NCBI RefSeq assembly: GCF_003970915.1
Contig: NZ_RXOF01000002.1
Location: 248,001-312,000, forward strand
DNA from: Hymenobacter gummosus
Lineage (GTDB): Bacteria > Bacteroidota > Bacteroidia > Cytophagales > Hymenobacteraceae
Direction: 5' to 3'
Length of the DNA stretch: 64,000 nucleotides
Position numbers and translations under genes: made by a program. Positions 16,942-25,854 of the stretch are shown piece after piece. The number at the start of each line of letters is the position of its first letter. The first letter of the stretch is position 1. The notes under the pieces are model-generated. The model was not told the origin of the DNA and searched no databases. It worked only from the letters and a program-made list of their open reading frames with translations.

Positions 16942-18300
16942 CTACTGAATCACGAGCTTGTGGCGGGCCTCACCAGCGGCCGAGCGTACATCGAGGGTGT
17001 ACACGCCGGCGCGGTACGGGCTCAAATCGAGCGTGACCGGGGCGCCGGGGGAGGCGGGCAGCTGCCGCGTCAGCAGCAGGCGGCCCAGCGCGTCGTGCAC
17101 GCGTAGCTCGGCGGCCGGACCTGCCGGCAGGTGCAGCCGAAACTGGCCGTCGGCCGAAGGGTTGGGCATTACCTGCACGGCCAGGGTTTGCAGGCGGGCG
17201 GTGGCCAGGGCCGGGCCGCTGTACTTGTTCATGCCCGTGCCGCCCACAATAAAGCCAGACGTGTCTACTGTCAAAGCGGCCGACCACCCGACCGTGGGAC
17301 TCACAAAATCCACCAATGCATGGTTGAGGTTGGTTTCGAGCGGCGTCCAAGTCTGGCCGTCGTCAGTAGAGTAGGAAGAGCCAGCCCCGGAGCCTGGGCT
17401 GGTGCTCAAGCTGGCGAAACCAGTAGCTACGTAGGTGCGCGTGCCCGGAACGGCGTCGAGGCCGACGCCGCGGTAAGCGCCGGTGGGCTGAACGAACGTC
17501 CAGCTAACGCCGCCGTCACCCGTACGTAGCAGCGAGCCGGCGGAGCATACAATCAGGCCGTTGCGGGCATCGCGGAAAGCCATTGCTTGCACATCATCGG
17601 GAAACAGGCCCGGGTCGCTCACTGCCCAGTTCTGACCCGCGTTGGCCGAGTAGAAGACGCGCCCTAGGTTGGTGGTAAACCATACAGAGGTGCCGGCCAG
17701 TGCAATGCGGGGCCGCCCTCGGTATATAATTTCACCGCTCTGCGCCGCTGGTATGTTGCCCGCAGGCACGGTCACCCAGGTGCCGCCGCCGTTGCTGGTG
17801 GTGTAGATTTCAAACCTCCCACCGACGGTTTCGCCGATAGTCACGCCCTCCGTAGCATTGAAGAAGCGGACGTAGGTGGGAAAGCTGCTGGTGCTGACAA
17901 ACTGTGACAAGTTGCTGCCTCTCCACCAGGTCTGACCGCCATCAGTGGTTTTGAGTAGGTGCTTGCCGTTGACGCCGGGCGTACCGGTGCTACTGGCTAA
18001 GGCGGCCCAGGCCGTGTTGGCGTCGAGTGCTTGGAAATCGGTGATAAACTCAGCCGGGCTCATTACCTCCCGGAGAAGCCAATTCTGGCCACCATCGGTG
18101 GTGCGGGCAAACCACCGCGACCGGCCAGTCAGAACTGCATTTTCTTCCACCACCGTCGTCCAGGCCACGTTTGCGTCGATGGCGGAAATAATCAGGTTGA
18201 AGTTGGAAGGTCTGGCAAACTGAATAGGGCGACTCAGCCACTGCCCCGACGCCGAAAGGCTTCCGGCCAGTAGGCCGAATAGGAGTAAGGTTCTCTTCAT
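16942..18300 (-). CDS. Secreted beta-propeller protein with T9SS type A sorting domain
   Basis: 452 residues with a signal peptide (LLLFGLLAGSLSASGQ). The body has repeated YCF48/sialidase-like units with the signature DGGQNWLLRE, TTDGGQTWWRG, SNGGGTWVTV, NAGQNWAV, GDGGVSWTFV and DDGQTWTPL, six or more blades of a propeller. The last 80 residues (VMPNPSADGQFRLHL, LRVHDALGRLLLTRQL, YRAGVYTLDVRS, HKLVIQ) are a type A C-terminal targeting domain of the type IX secretion system. It is exported; ligand unknown. Confidence 0.87.
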   Translation of the reverse strand: MKRTLLLFGLLAGSLSASGQWLSRPIQFARPSNFNLIISAIDANVAWTTVVEENAVLTGRSRWFARTTDGGQNWLLREVMSPAEFITDFQALDANTAWAALASSTGTPGVNGKHLLKTTDGGQTWWRGSNLSQFVSTSSFPTYVRFFNATEGVTIGETVGGRFEIYTTSNGGGTWVTVPAGNIPAAQSGEIIYRGRPRIALAGTSVWFTTNLGRVFYSANAGQNWAVSDPGLFPDDVQAMAFRDARNGLIVCSAGSLLRTGDGGVSWTFVQPTGAYRGVGLDAVPGTRTYVATGFASLSTSPGSGAGSSYSTDDGQTWTPLETNLNHALVDFVSPTVGWSAALTVDTSGFIVGGTGMNKYSGPALATARLQTLAVQVMPNPSADGQFRLHLPAGPAAELRVHDALGRLLLTRQLPASPGAPVTLDLSPYRAGVYTLDVRSAAGEARHKLVIQ

Positions 18301-18363
18301 ATAGTGAACTGGTTATGAACTGCCGCCGCGGACTGTGGTAAGGTAAAAAAACGGCGGGGTAGC

Positions 18364-19059
18364 TTAACGAACTGTTTTTTTCTCAGCCCCGCGCCGGGCC
18401 TGGTACAGCACCGAGGCGGCCAGCGGAGCCTTCAGCGCGGCCCGGATGCCCGAGCGGCCCAGGGCCTGGTTGGTCCAGTCGTTGCAGGTGCGCAGGGCGT
18501 GGTAACGGCCCCGGGCGTAGAAGAAAAAGTCCTCCGGGGAGTAGCCCGCTTCGTTGCGCAAGGTCCAGCGTCCCACGGAGTCCGGTGCGAAGGACTGCTC
18601 CACGTAGCCCGTCAGGCGCTGGTACTGGGCCACCGAGATGCGCAGCGGCACTACCCGCGCTCCGGCCCGGGGCGCGTGGCGGTAAAAATCGACGTGCATG
18701 AGGGTGGGGCCGGGCAGCAGGGCGCGCAGCACGGTGCCGGCCTTGGGAAACTTGCCGCCGTACGACTCCAGGTAAAACCGCTCGTTGCCCCAGCCGAAGG
18801 CCACGTACTCGTACTGCCCGAACCGGGCCGTCAGCGCAGGCTGGCCCAGGCGCTGCAGCCAGTCCTGCCCAGTGCGCGGCTCCCGCAGCGGCAGCACCAC
18901 GTCGGTGTGCATCCCATTCGATACCACGAAGATGGGCACCCCGTCGGGCGTGGGGCGAAAGTCGGCGTGGCGCGGCACCAGCGTACCGCCCATCAGCAAG
19001 GCAACGAAAACGGCAAAAGCGGGCATCAGCAGACGAAGGGCGCGGCTCAGCAAACGCAT
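18364..19059 (-). CDS. DUF2459 (TIGR02117) family protein
   Basis: 231 residues. An N-terminal membrane helix (LLMPAFAVFVALLMGGTLVP) is followed by IFVVSNGMHTDVVLPL, YVAFGWGNERFYLES, and near the end YHALRTCNDWTNQALGRSG. The His in GMHTDVV and the Cys in RTCNDW recall a papain-like/NlpC-type arrangement proposed for the family, but no function is established. Probably periplasmic, membrane-anchored. Confidence 0.8.
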   Translation of the reverse strand: MRLLSRALRLLMPAFAVFVALLMGGTLVPRHADFRPTPDGVPIFVVSNGMHTDVVLPLREPRTGQDWLQRLGQPALTARFGQYEYVAFGWGNERFYLESYGGKFPKAGTVLRALLPGPTLMHVDFYRHAPRAGARVVPLRISVAQYQRLTGYVEQSFAPDSVGRWTLRNEAGYSPEDFFFYARGRYHALRTCNDWTNQALGRSGIRAALKAPLAASVLYQARRGAEKKTVR

Positions 19060-19207
19060 ACGCGGCGGGTTAGGAGCCCGGCCGGGGCGGCTGGGTAAGG
19101 TTCATCCCGACTGCCCGGCTTGGTAACCCGCCACCCAAAGGCAAGCCCGGCCCCGCAGTGGGTGCTGCGGAGCCGGGCGGGGCGGGGGAGGAGGGAATAA
19201 AGTGCGC

Positions 19208-19705
19208 CTACAGCTGCACGATGCGCGGCACCTGGCGGCGGTGCAGGCGGGCCACCGTCAGCACGTAGCGGCCGGCGTTGCCCACCTTGGCGGCGGTGCT
19301 GGCGGGGCGGGTGGCCGGGGGCACGCAGGCTACCGCGGCTCCGAAGGGCGTCAGCTCCACCGCGCCGAGGGCTTTCTGCGGCTGCTGGGCGGTGAGGCCC
19401 ACCACCGGGCGCAGCGGCTCGTAGCCCAGCACGGTGGTTTGCACGCGGTACTGGCCCAGGGGCACGTTGCGGAACTCGAAGGTGCCGTCCGGGCGGGTGG
19501 CAGCGGTGGCTACGTAGGCCCCGTCGGCGGCGCGCAGCAGCACCACGTTGGCCAGCGGAATGGGCTCGTGGGTGGCCCCGTCGAACAGGGCGCCGGTGAG
19601 CTGGCCTTGGGCAGCGGCCTTGCGCCCGGCAGCCGGGGCGTACATCGTCACCAATGCCAGGGCCAGGGCGGCGAAGAAGAAACGGAGAGCAAAGGAGGTT
19701 TTCAT
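19208..19705 (-). CDS. Small secreted carboxypeptidase-regulatory-like protein
   Basis: 165 residues from ATG 19705. A signal peptide (FALRFFFAALALALVTMYAP) precedes a single CarboxypepD-regulatory domain: QLTGALFDGATHEPIPLANV, VATAATRPDGTFEFRNVPL, YRVQTTVLGYEPLR. The last 50 residues are low in motifs. The domain resembles the N-terminus of the TonB receptor at 20248-22713, though the barrel is absent. Stand-alone copies are common in Bacteroidota; the function is unclear, perhaps surface adhesion. Confidence 0.7.
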   Translation of the reverse strand: MKTSFALRFFFAALALALVTMYAPAAGRKAAAQGQLTGALFDGATHEPIPLANVVLLRAADGAYVATAATRPDGTFEFRNVPLGQYRVQTTVLGYEPLRPVVGLTAQQPQKALGAVELTPFGAAVACVPPATRPASTAAKVGNAGRYVLTVARLHRRQVPRIVQL

Positions 19706-20247
19706 AGCAGTTGTGTGGGGTTGGAAGCGGAAAGAAGCGGGGCGCCGGCGGGCTCGGTAGGCAGCCGTGGTACTGCTTGGGCGGGGCCGGTGGTTCGGCG
19801 GGCGGTGGCTTGGCAATCAAGTGCTTAGCGCGTGCCCTCCTGGGTTGTTTTGAACGTTGCAAAGGTAGCCCAGGTCCGCGGCGTGCTACAATCGCACGAT
19901 GATGTGGGCGGGCTGTAGATCAGCGTTTAACGCCCGTGGTACGGCTTTTTCGGGCTGAAAAAAGTGCCTGGCGGCGCAGCCATCCGTAGCAGGCCGCCCG
20001 GCCCTGACATACTTGGGTGATGCCACCCAAAAAACAACCGACCGCCGCGCCGGGCAAAGTCGAGCACCTCCACTGCCAAGCCTGGGTTTTACACTCATTC
20101 ACCAGCACCCGGAATCCTACGTGTAAGGCGCTACGACTGTGCGCGGCGCAACGGTCGGCGTTTGTTGGGTAGTTGGCACTGGGTAGGTGGTAGCACGACG
20201 TGGCCAGCACGAAATCCTACTACCAGCTACCCATTACCTACTACCAC
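19706..20247. other. Intergenic region with inverted CTACTACC repeats
   Basis: No gene is convincing here; short open frames on both strands lack signals and conserved features. Near its right end, just past the TonB receptor stop, GGGTAGGTGGTAG (20175-20190 region) and CTACTACCAGCTACCC (20218-20233 region) plus CCTACTACCACTTACC form a cluster of direct and inverted units that could act as a transcription end or be a dispersed repeat. Confidence 0.45.
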
Positions 20248-22713
20248 TTACCCCCCGAAGCCGCCCCCGCCACCCTGCGGCGCATTCTCGATTTTCTTCG
20301 GCGGCTTGTTTTTGCCCAGGTACCAGCTCAGGCCCAGGTAGCCCACGCGCGACTCCCACTTGTTGAAGCTCGTGGCGGCGTACTGCTGCTCGGGCGTTTG
20401 CACGAAGGACTCGGTGCGGCCGCGCAGGGTGTTGAAAATGTCCGACACGCGCAGCGTCAGGGCTGCCCGGTCGTTGAACAGGCGCTGGCGCAGGGCCACG
20501 TCCACCGAGCCCTGCGGGGCGTAGCGGCCCTGCGAGGTGATGGTAGCCGCCCGGTACGTGCCCGTAAGCTGAATGTCCAGCTTCGGGGTGGGGGTGAAGG
20601 AGTTCATCACCCGGGCCGTGCCCGATACCGTCCGCCGGCTCGATTCGTTGCCGGTGGCGGCCGTCACGTTGGTTTGGAACAAGGAGCCGTTGGCCGTCAG
20701 GCGCCACCACTTGGCCAGGGGCTGGTTCAGGCTCAGCTCGGCCCCGTAGCTGTAGGCCTCCCCGAAGTTCTGGGCCGACTGGGCGGTGATGAGGGCGCCG
20801 TCGCCGTACTTCTGGCTGGCCTCCTCATCGATGAAGGTCAGGCGCTGGATGGCGTTGGTGGTCTGGCGCCAGAACAGGGTGCTGGTCACGTTGGTCTGGC
20901 CCAAGGTCATCTGGTGGCCCAACTCCAGGGCGTTGATGTACTCGGGCCGCAGCTTCTGGTCGCCGATGCGGTAGCTGCGCTGGTCCTGCCAGAGCTTCAA
21001 GGGCAGCAGCTGCATGAAGTTGGGGCGGTTCAGGCGGCGCGAGTAGCTCAGCTGCAGGCGCTGGTCGTACTTCTTGATGTTGCGCACCAACGAGCCCGAG
21101 GGAAACAGATTCAGGTACTGCAGGCGGAAGGGGCCCGGGCCGTTTTCCACGGCGCCGCTGGTGTTGGTGTACTCGGCCCGCAGCCCGCCCTGCACGCTCC
21201 AGGGGCCCATTTCGCGCTGGTAGGTGGCGTAGCCGGCCTGGGTATACTCGCTGAAGTCGTAGGCGTAGGAGCGGTCGGCCATCCGGTCGAAGCCGCCGTC
21301 GGGGCGCTGCTGCAGAAAGTCGCCGGTGCCGCTGTTGGTTTGGTACTGACCCTTCAGGCCCGCGTCGAGGCGCACTTTCTCGCCCAGCGGGTGGGTGTAG
21401 TCGACCTGGCCGGCCACCCCGTGCAGGCTCACCAGGAACTGCTGCCGCCACTCCAGCAAATCGGCGGTGGCGCTGCCCTCGGTGTTGCGCTGACTCACCA
21501 GCACGTCGGCGTCCAAGTACGTGTAGGTGGCGCTGGCCGACAGGGTCCGGCCCTTGTGCTCGTCCCAGGTGCGGCGGTAATCAGCCGTCACGTCGGCATT
21601 ATCGAAGTTTTCGCGACTGGTGAAGGCGCTGTTGATTTGCCGGGTGCCCGCGGCGTTGGTGATGGTGGCCGCCTGCGTGCCGCTGTTCAGGCCGCGGTTG
21701 AAGTTGGGCTGCACCGCCACCGTCAGGCTCTGGTTGGCCGGCAGGGTGAGGTCGAAGCCCAGGCGGCCGCCGTAGTTGCGGTTGTGGCGCAGGTTGCGGC
21801 CAGTCTGGTAGGTTGTCACCCGCTCGCCCTGCAGGGTAGCGTCCTGGTCGGTGCTCTGGCGGCTGCGAAACAGCATGTCGCGTCCGTCGGCCGAGCCGAA
21901 GTAGTTCACCTTGCCGGCCCGGCGGTTCAGGCTCAGGCTGCCGTTGTACTTGTCCTGGGTGCCTACCGTGAGGGTGGCCTGCCCGTTCCAGCCGTCTTTT
22001 TTCTGCTTTTTCAGAATGATATTGATGACCCCGCCGGCCCCGGCCGCGTCGTAGCGGGCCGAGGGGTTGGTCACCACCTCCACCTTCTCGATGCTGCTGG
22101 CCGGAATCTGCTCCAGCCGATTGCCCCCGCCGCCGTTGGCCGCGCCCGAGGGCTTGCCGTCGATGAGGATGGTCAGGTTGGAGGAGCCGCGCATGCTCAC
22201 CGTGCCGTCGACGCCCACCGTAACTGAGGGCACATTCTGCAGCACGTTCACGGCCGTGCCGCCCACGCTGCTCAGGTCTTTCTCCACGTTGATGACCTTC
22301 TTATCCAGGCTTTCCTGCACGGCGGCCTTCTCGCCGGTCACCGTCACGCCCTTCAGCTCCGTCACCACCGGGCGCAGCACCACGCTGCCCAGCGTTACTT
22401 CGGCGCCATCAGCACCCACCGTCACGGGCCGACGCAGGGGCTGATAGCCCAGCACCGTAGCCCGCAGGGTGTATTTACCGGGCGCCACCTTCTCCAGGCG
22501 GAAGCGGCCGGTTTCGCCGGTGGCCGTGCCCGTGGCCAGCGTCGAGTCCTGGGCCCGCAGCAGCACCACGTTGGCGAAGGGCAGGCCCTGCTGGTTGGCG
22601 CCGTCGAGCAGGGTACCCGTTACCGAGCCGGGCGTCTGCGCCAGGGCGGCCAGCGGCAGGCCGGTAGTCAGCGCCGCAATGCCCAGGGCTCGGAGAAAGG
22701 AAGTCGTTTTCAT
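20248..22713 (-). CDS. TonB-dependent receptor, outer-membrane beta-barrel type
   Basis: 821 residues. A signal peptide (MKTTSFLRALGIAALTTGLP) and a CarboxypepD-regulatory domain (SVTGTLLDGANQQGLPFANV) are followed by a plug domain (NVLQNVPSVTVGVDGTVSMRG, LTILIDGKPSGA, SIEKVEVVTNPSARYDAAGAGG) and a large beta barrel ending without a typical aromatic C-terminal residue (PQGGGGGFGG tail). Such receptors import ligands with energy from TonB. No SusD partner is adjacent, so the substrate is open. Transcription is probably controlled by the palindrome at 22778. Confidence 0.88.
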   Translation of the reverse strand: MKTTSFLRALGIAALTTGLPLAALAQTPGSVTGTLLDGANQQGLPFANVVLLRAQDSTLATGTATGETGRFRLEKVAPGKYTLRATVLGYQPLRRPVTVGADGAEVTLGSVVLRPVVTELKGVTVTGEKAAVQESLDKKVINVEKDLSSVGGTAVNVLQNVPSVTVGVDGTVSMRGSSNLTILIDGKPSGAANGGGGNRLEQIPASSIEKVEVVTNPSARYDAAGAGGVINIILKKQKKDGWNGQATLTVGTQDKYNGSLSLNRRAGKVNYFGSADGRDMLFRSRQSTDQDATLQGERVTTYQTGRNLRHNRNYGGRLGFDLTLPANQSLTVAVQPNFNRGLNSGTQAATITNAAGTRQINSAFTSRENFDNADVTADYRRTWDEHKGRTLSASATYTYLDADVLVSQRNTEGSATADLLEWRQQFLVSLHGVAGQVDYTHPLGEKVRLDAGLKGQYQTNSGTGDFLQQRPDGGFDRMADRSYAYDFSEYTQAGYATYQREMGPWSVQGGLRAEYTNTSGAVENGPGPFRLQYLNLFPSGSLVRNIKKYDQRLQLSYSRRLNRPNFMQLLPLKLWQDQRSYRIGDQKLRPEYINALELGHQMTLGQTNVTSTLFWRQTTNAIQRLTFIDEEASQKYGDGALITAQSAQNFGEAYSYGAELSLNQPLAKWWRLTANGSLFQTNVTAATGNESSRRTVSGTARVMNSFTPTPKLDIQLTGTYRAATITSQGRYAPQGSVDVALRQRLFNDRAALTLRVSDIFNTLRGRTESFVQTPEQQYAATSFNKWESRVGYLGLSWYLGKNKPPKKIENAPQGGGGGFGG

Positions 22714-22777
22714 AGGTCAGAAAGGGGGCGGTGAATGGTGTCGGCGGGAGGCCGAAAGTGTACTGCTGGTTAGGATA

Positions 22778-22798
22778 GTACCTTGCAAAACAAGGTAC
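22778..22798. promoter_or_regulatory. Palindromic operator upstream of the TonB receptor
   Basis: GTACCTTG-N5-CAAGGTAC, a perfect 8-base inverted repeat, 65 bases before the receptor start. A near-identical site is at 23688-23708 before the next gene. This form is typical of PadR-type operators in Bacteroidota; no such regulator is in the window. Confidence 0.65.
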
Positions 22799-22997
22799 AT
22801 GGCCTGAAAAAAGGCGGATTGCTCCGCGGGTTAGGTTTTTGGCAGAATTGCCAGAGCGAGTTGGCTTCTGTCCGTCCCGGCTCAAGAGGCAGGCGTATCG
22901 GTTACTCTGATACGCCTGCGGCCGCCGGGTGCACGTGACCAGTAACCGGTCGGCGCTGGACTAGCTGGAATAGGAGGGCAAGCAGGAGCGAAGCAGC

Positions 22998-23435
22998 TTA
23001 GGGGCGAGTGGCCAGGGCCATGGTCGTGGCCGTGCGCTGGGCAGCCTGGCTCGGAATCATCCCGTAGGCACCCAGGTCGATTACGTCGCGGCCGGCAGCC
23101 AGGGTTATTTCTTCGCGGATGGGCTGGTAGCCAGCTACTTCAATGTGCAGCACGTAGCGGCCGAAGCGGGCCCGGTCGAGGCGGAATTCGCCGTTGTCGG
23201 CCGTCAGGGCGCCGGCTACGAGCTGCGCATTGTCCTGGCGCATCAGGGCCACGGTGGCCTGGCTCAGCGGCCGGCCGGTGTACTGGTCGAGCAGCACGCC
23301 GGTAAACGAGCCGGTGATGTTGACGGAGCTGCCGGCTACCGGATTTTCGGCCAGATGGGCCGTGGCAGGTTGCGAGGCGGAAGCGGCCATCAGGCCAGCG
23401 CCCAGCAGGACGCGGTTCAGCAGGGAGAGGAACAT
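22998..23435 (-). CDS. Small secreted carboxypeptidase-regulatory-like protein
   Basis: 145 residues. A signal sequence (LLNRVLLGAGLMAASASQPA) leads to one CarboxypepD-regulatory domain: GSFTGVLLDQYTGRPLSQAT, VAGALTADNGEFRLDRARFG, YVLHIEVAGYQPIREE. The length is about that of the N-terminal extension of TonB receptors. It shares a palindromic operator with the receptor downstream, so the two are likely coregulated. A surface or envelope role is inferred only. Confidence 0.68.
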   Translation of the reverse strand: MFLSLLNRVLLGAGLMAASASQPATAHLAENPVAGSSVNITGSFTGVLLDQYTGRPLSQATVALMRQDNAQLVAGALTADNGEFRLDRARFGRYVLHIEVAGYQPIREEITLAAGRDVIDLGAYGMIPSQAAQRTATTMALATRP

Positions 23436-23672
23436 GGTTTGGAACGGAAAAGGTTACACGAACAAAGGTGCCATCGGGCAGCTAGCGGCCGCGGTTCCGC
23501 CTACGACTGTCCACCCAGCCCGGGCGGGCTGGTACTATAATCCGGACTGATTATCAGCTGCCTGAGTCAGCTTGCGGATTTTACGCCTCTCCCGGGGCCA
23601 GCAGCTGCCCGGGGGCGCTGCGTCCCGGCCGGTTGCCGGGCTTCTCCGGAGGAGTGGTGTGTTTCAGTGTTT

Positions 23673-23708
23673 CAAAGGTAATGATAGGTACTTTGTAACG
23701 CAAGGTAC
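23673..23708 (-). promoter_or_regulatory. Promoter with overlapping PadR-type operator
   Basis: On the minus strand TTG, 20 bases, then TACCTTTG (23680-23673), a full match to the Bacteroidota -7 element. The palindrome GTACTTTG-N5-CAAGGTAC (23688-23708) covers the TTG element, so binding there would block RNA polymerase. It serves the gene at 23435. Confidence 0.65.
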
Positions 23709-24079
23709 TGGGTAATTTTTTTTATTGTTAATCTTCAATCAATCGGTAAAGCGCTGAAATCGAGCTTCTGAGGGGGTAGATGGAAAAGCGTGAGGAGCCG
23801 TTGCCTGAGTGAAAAGAAATTTCTGGCCGGCGGCCAAGCGCTGAAAGGAGAGGAGAAGTCAGCCGACGGCCGCGGTTCCGCCGGCCTTTTCACTCACCAT
23901 TCATCCTTACAGACTACGAAGTGATTCGTAGGATGCACGGAAAATCAGATTTGGTGAATATTTTTTTCGGCTGGCACCAGAGCCGCCCGTTCGACGGCTC
24001 CGAAAACGGCCTCCGGCGGCAGCAGGGGCGTTTCGAGGGGATAGATGCGGGCGTTGCCCGGGCCGTTGCCTGGGATATA
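23709..24079. other. Intergenic stretch without visible gene
   Basis: AT-richer than the surroundings just upstream of the operator, then GC-rich. Short frames on the minus strand (up to about 100 codons) have no start context or conserved motif. I see no RNA gene signature. Confidence 0.4.
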
Positions 24080-24113
24080 AAAAAATAACCGCCGACCCGG
24101 GAAGGTCGGCGGT
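24080..24113 (-). terminator. Terminator of the MORN-repeat protein gene
   Basis: On the minus strand ACCGCCGACC, six bases, GGTCGGCGGT, followed by TATTTTTTTATA. Strong stem plus T tract, 28 bases after the stop. Confidence 0.85.
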
Positions 24114-24140
24114 CAAGCAAAAAAGCGGGGTGGGCGCGGC

Positions 24141-25550
24141 CTACTTGCCGGCCGGCACTACCTGCCCGTTGCGGAAGGTTTTCTTCTGCTGCACGGTCTT
24201 GCCATCGGGCCCGAAGTAGCTCCACACGCCGGTTTCACGGTTGCTACGGTACTGCCCGGCCACTTCCGCAGTGCCATCCTCGCGCAGCTGCCGGTAAGGC
24301 CCGAACTTCGAGCCGGCCTTCCAGGTGGTTTCGCTGCGCAGCTTGCCCGAGGCGTAAAATTCCTGCTCCAGGCCGGTAGCGCGTCCACCTTCGTAGCTGA
24401 GCTTGCGCTGCACTTGCCCGTTGGGGTGGTAGCTCAGCTGCTCGCCGGTCAGGCGGCCGTTGGTGTAGGTTTCCTTGCGCTGCACCTGCTTGCCGCCGGG
24501 GTAGAAAGTGCGCCAGGTGCCGCTGCGCAGGTTGTTCTTGAACTCCTGCTCCTCCTTCACGCCGCCCTCCTCGAAGTACAGCGTGGCCTTGCGGTCCTTG
24601 CCCAGGTTGGCGTAGCTCACGTCCTGCTCCGGCTTGCCCGACTCGTATAAGTAATGCGCCGTGCCGTTGAGCACCCCGGCCTTGTAGTTCTGGGTGCTTT
24701 TCACCTTGCCGCTTTCGTAGTAGGTTTTCACCAAGCCCTCCAGGTTGGCCGTGCCGGGCGCCAGCTGCTGGGCCCGCTTGGTGAGGTCGTCGCCCAGCGG
24801 GTTGGTCACGGTGCGGGTGGCGGCGGGGGCGGGCACGTAGTTGCCCTCGGTGCGCAGCTTGCCCGAGGGGTAGTAGGTCTTGATGGTACCGCGGCCGGTT
24901 TTGTCCATGCTCACATCGGTTTCCAGCTGCCCGTTTTCGTACCAGGTCTTGTAGGCCCCGGCCAGCAGGCCGTTGCGGTAGCTGCCCTCGCTCTGCAGTT
25001 GCCCGCTGGGGAAGTAAGTGCGCACCGGTCCGTTGGGCTGCCCCCCGGCGTAGCTGATTTCCACTTGCGGCTTGCCCGAGGCGTACACCTGCCGCACCAC
25101 CCCGCTGGGCTGGCCCTTGTCGAGCGTGGTTTCCAGCTTCAGCTCCCCCGAGGGGTGGTACATTTTAATCGTGCCGGTGGGCTGGTCGTCCTGGTAAGTG
25201 CCTTCCTGGGCCACTTTGCCGGTCTGGTAATAGGTGCGAAACGGCCCCTGCCGCTGCCCGTCCCGAAAGGTCACTTCCAGCCGCCGCTGCCCGCCTTCGA
25301 AAAACTCCACGTAGGCGCTGTCGGGCTTGCCGCCGCGGTAGCCGGTCTGCACTTCCAGCTTGCCCGAGCGGTAAAAGCGCTTGTAGCCGCCTTCCAGCAC
25401 GGTGTCGCGGCCCACCAGGGCGTGGTACACCTCGCGCTTTTTGGTGCGGGTGGTGTCGTAGTAAGTCGTCAGGATGCGCGGGCGCTGGGCCAGGGCCTCG
25501 TGGGCGCCGAGCGTGAGCAGCGTCAGCAAAAGCAGCAGTATTCGATTCAT
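24141..25550 (-). CDS. YwqK-like MORN-repeat secreted protein
   Basis: 469 residues from ATG 25550 with a signal peptide (MNRILLLLLTLLTLGAHEAL). The rest is about 17 repeats of the antitoxin-YwqK/MORN type, each near 22 residues: YRSGKLEVQTGYRGGKPD, YQTGKVAQEGTYQDDQPTG, YPSGKLRTEGNYVP, YESGKVKSTQNYKAGVLNG, FGPDGKTVQQKKTFRNGQ. Such beta-hairpin repeats are secreted in Bacteroidota and often called toxin-antitoxin YwqK by homology; there is no toxin gene here. A surface-exposed structural or ligand-binding role is more plausible. Confidence 0.82.
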   Translation of the reverse strand: MNRILLLLLTLLTLGAHEALAQRPRILTTYYDTTRTKKREVYHALVGRDTVLEGGYKRFYRSGKLEVQTGYRGGKPDSAYVEFFEGGQRRLEVTFRDGQRQGPFRTYYQTGKVAQEGTYQDDQPTGTIKMYHPSGELKLETTLDKGQPSGVVRQVYASGKPQVEISYAGGQPNGPVRTYFPSGQLQSEGSYRNGLLAGAYKTWYENGQLETDVSMDKTGRGTIKTYYPSGKLRTEGNYVPAPAATRTVTNPLGDDLTKRAQQLAPGTANLEGLVKTYYESGKVKSTQNYKAGVLNGTAHYLYESGKPEQDVSYANLGKDRKATLYFEEGGVKEEQEFKNNLRSGTWRTFYPGGKQVQRKETYTNGRLTGEQLSYHPNGQVQRKLSYEGGRATGLEQEFYASGKLRSETTWKAGSKFGPYRQLREDGTAEVAGQYRSNRETGVWSYFGPDGKTVQQKKTFRNGQVVPAGK

Positions 25551-25586
25551 GCCCGCAAAAACGCAGAAATTCTGCCAATCGTGCGA

Positions 25587-25637
25587 ATCACGGATTTTAG
25601 CGGATTTGACGGATTGCACGGATTTCGTGGACGATTG
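25587..25637 (+). repeat. Dispersed CACGGATT repeat, copy 2
   Basis: AATCACGGATTTTAGCGGAT, then TTGACGGATTGCACGGATTT, CGTGGACGATT. It is inverted relative to copy 3 at 25803-25854, and the pair flanks a core of about 165 bases. Confidence 0.65.
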
Positions 25638-25753
25638 TGGCCTAGGCATGGGCTGCCACGACTCCGCAGCCGTGGCAATGCTGCTCCTAAGCGGCCGACG
25701 TAAAGCGTAGGCTCGAACCAGGGATGTAGCACGAAACCCTCGGGTTACCACGT

Positions 25754-25791
25754 AAAAAAAGTGGAGCCACGGCCTCAGGCCGTGGCTCCAC
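25754..25791 (-). terminator. Terminator of the thiolase gene
   Basis: A perfect 15-base-pair stem GTGGAGCCACGGCCT / AGGCCGTGGCTCCAC with a one-base centre; on the minus strand it is followed by TTTTTTT. It lies in the core between repeat copies 2 and 3, 64 bases past the thiolase stop. Confidence 0.8.
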
Positions 25792-25802
25792 AACGTCCGG
25801 AC

Positions 25803-25854
25803 GATAATCGTCCACAAAATCCGTGTAATCCGAAAAATCCGTTTGAATCCGTGA
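25803..25854 (-). repeat. Dispersed CACGGATT repeat, copy 3
   Basis: On the minus strand it begins immediately after the thiolase stop: TCACGGATTCAAACGGATTT, TTCGGATTACACGGATTTTG, TGGACGATTATCG. The position matches copy 1 after pdhB. Confidence 0.65.

Noticed and set aside
19886-20210. Minus-strand small genes between the regulatory-domain gene and TonB receptor
   Set aside because: Two frames overlap one another, with no signal or conserved sequence.
20200-22227. Plus-strand open frame of 675 codons
   Set aside because: Antisense to the TonB receptor; composition is typical of a shadow frame (Val/Gln/His-rich).
24654-25703. Plus-strand open frame of 349 codons
   Set aside because: Antisense to the MORN-repeat protein, whose repeats explain the apparent regularity.
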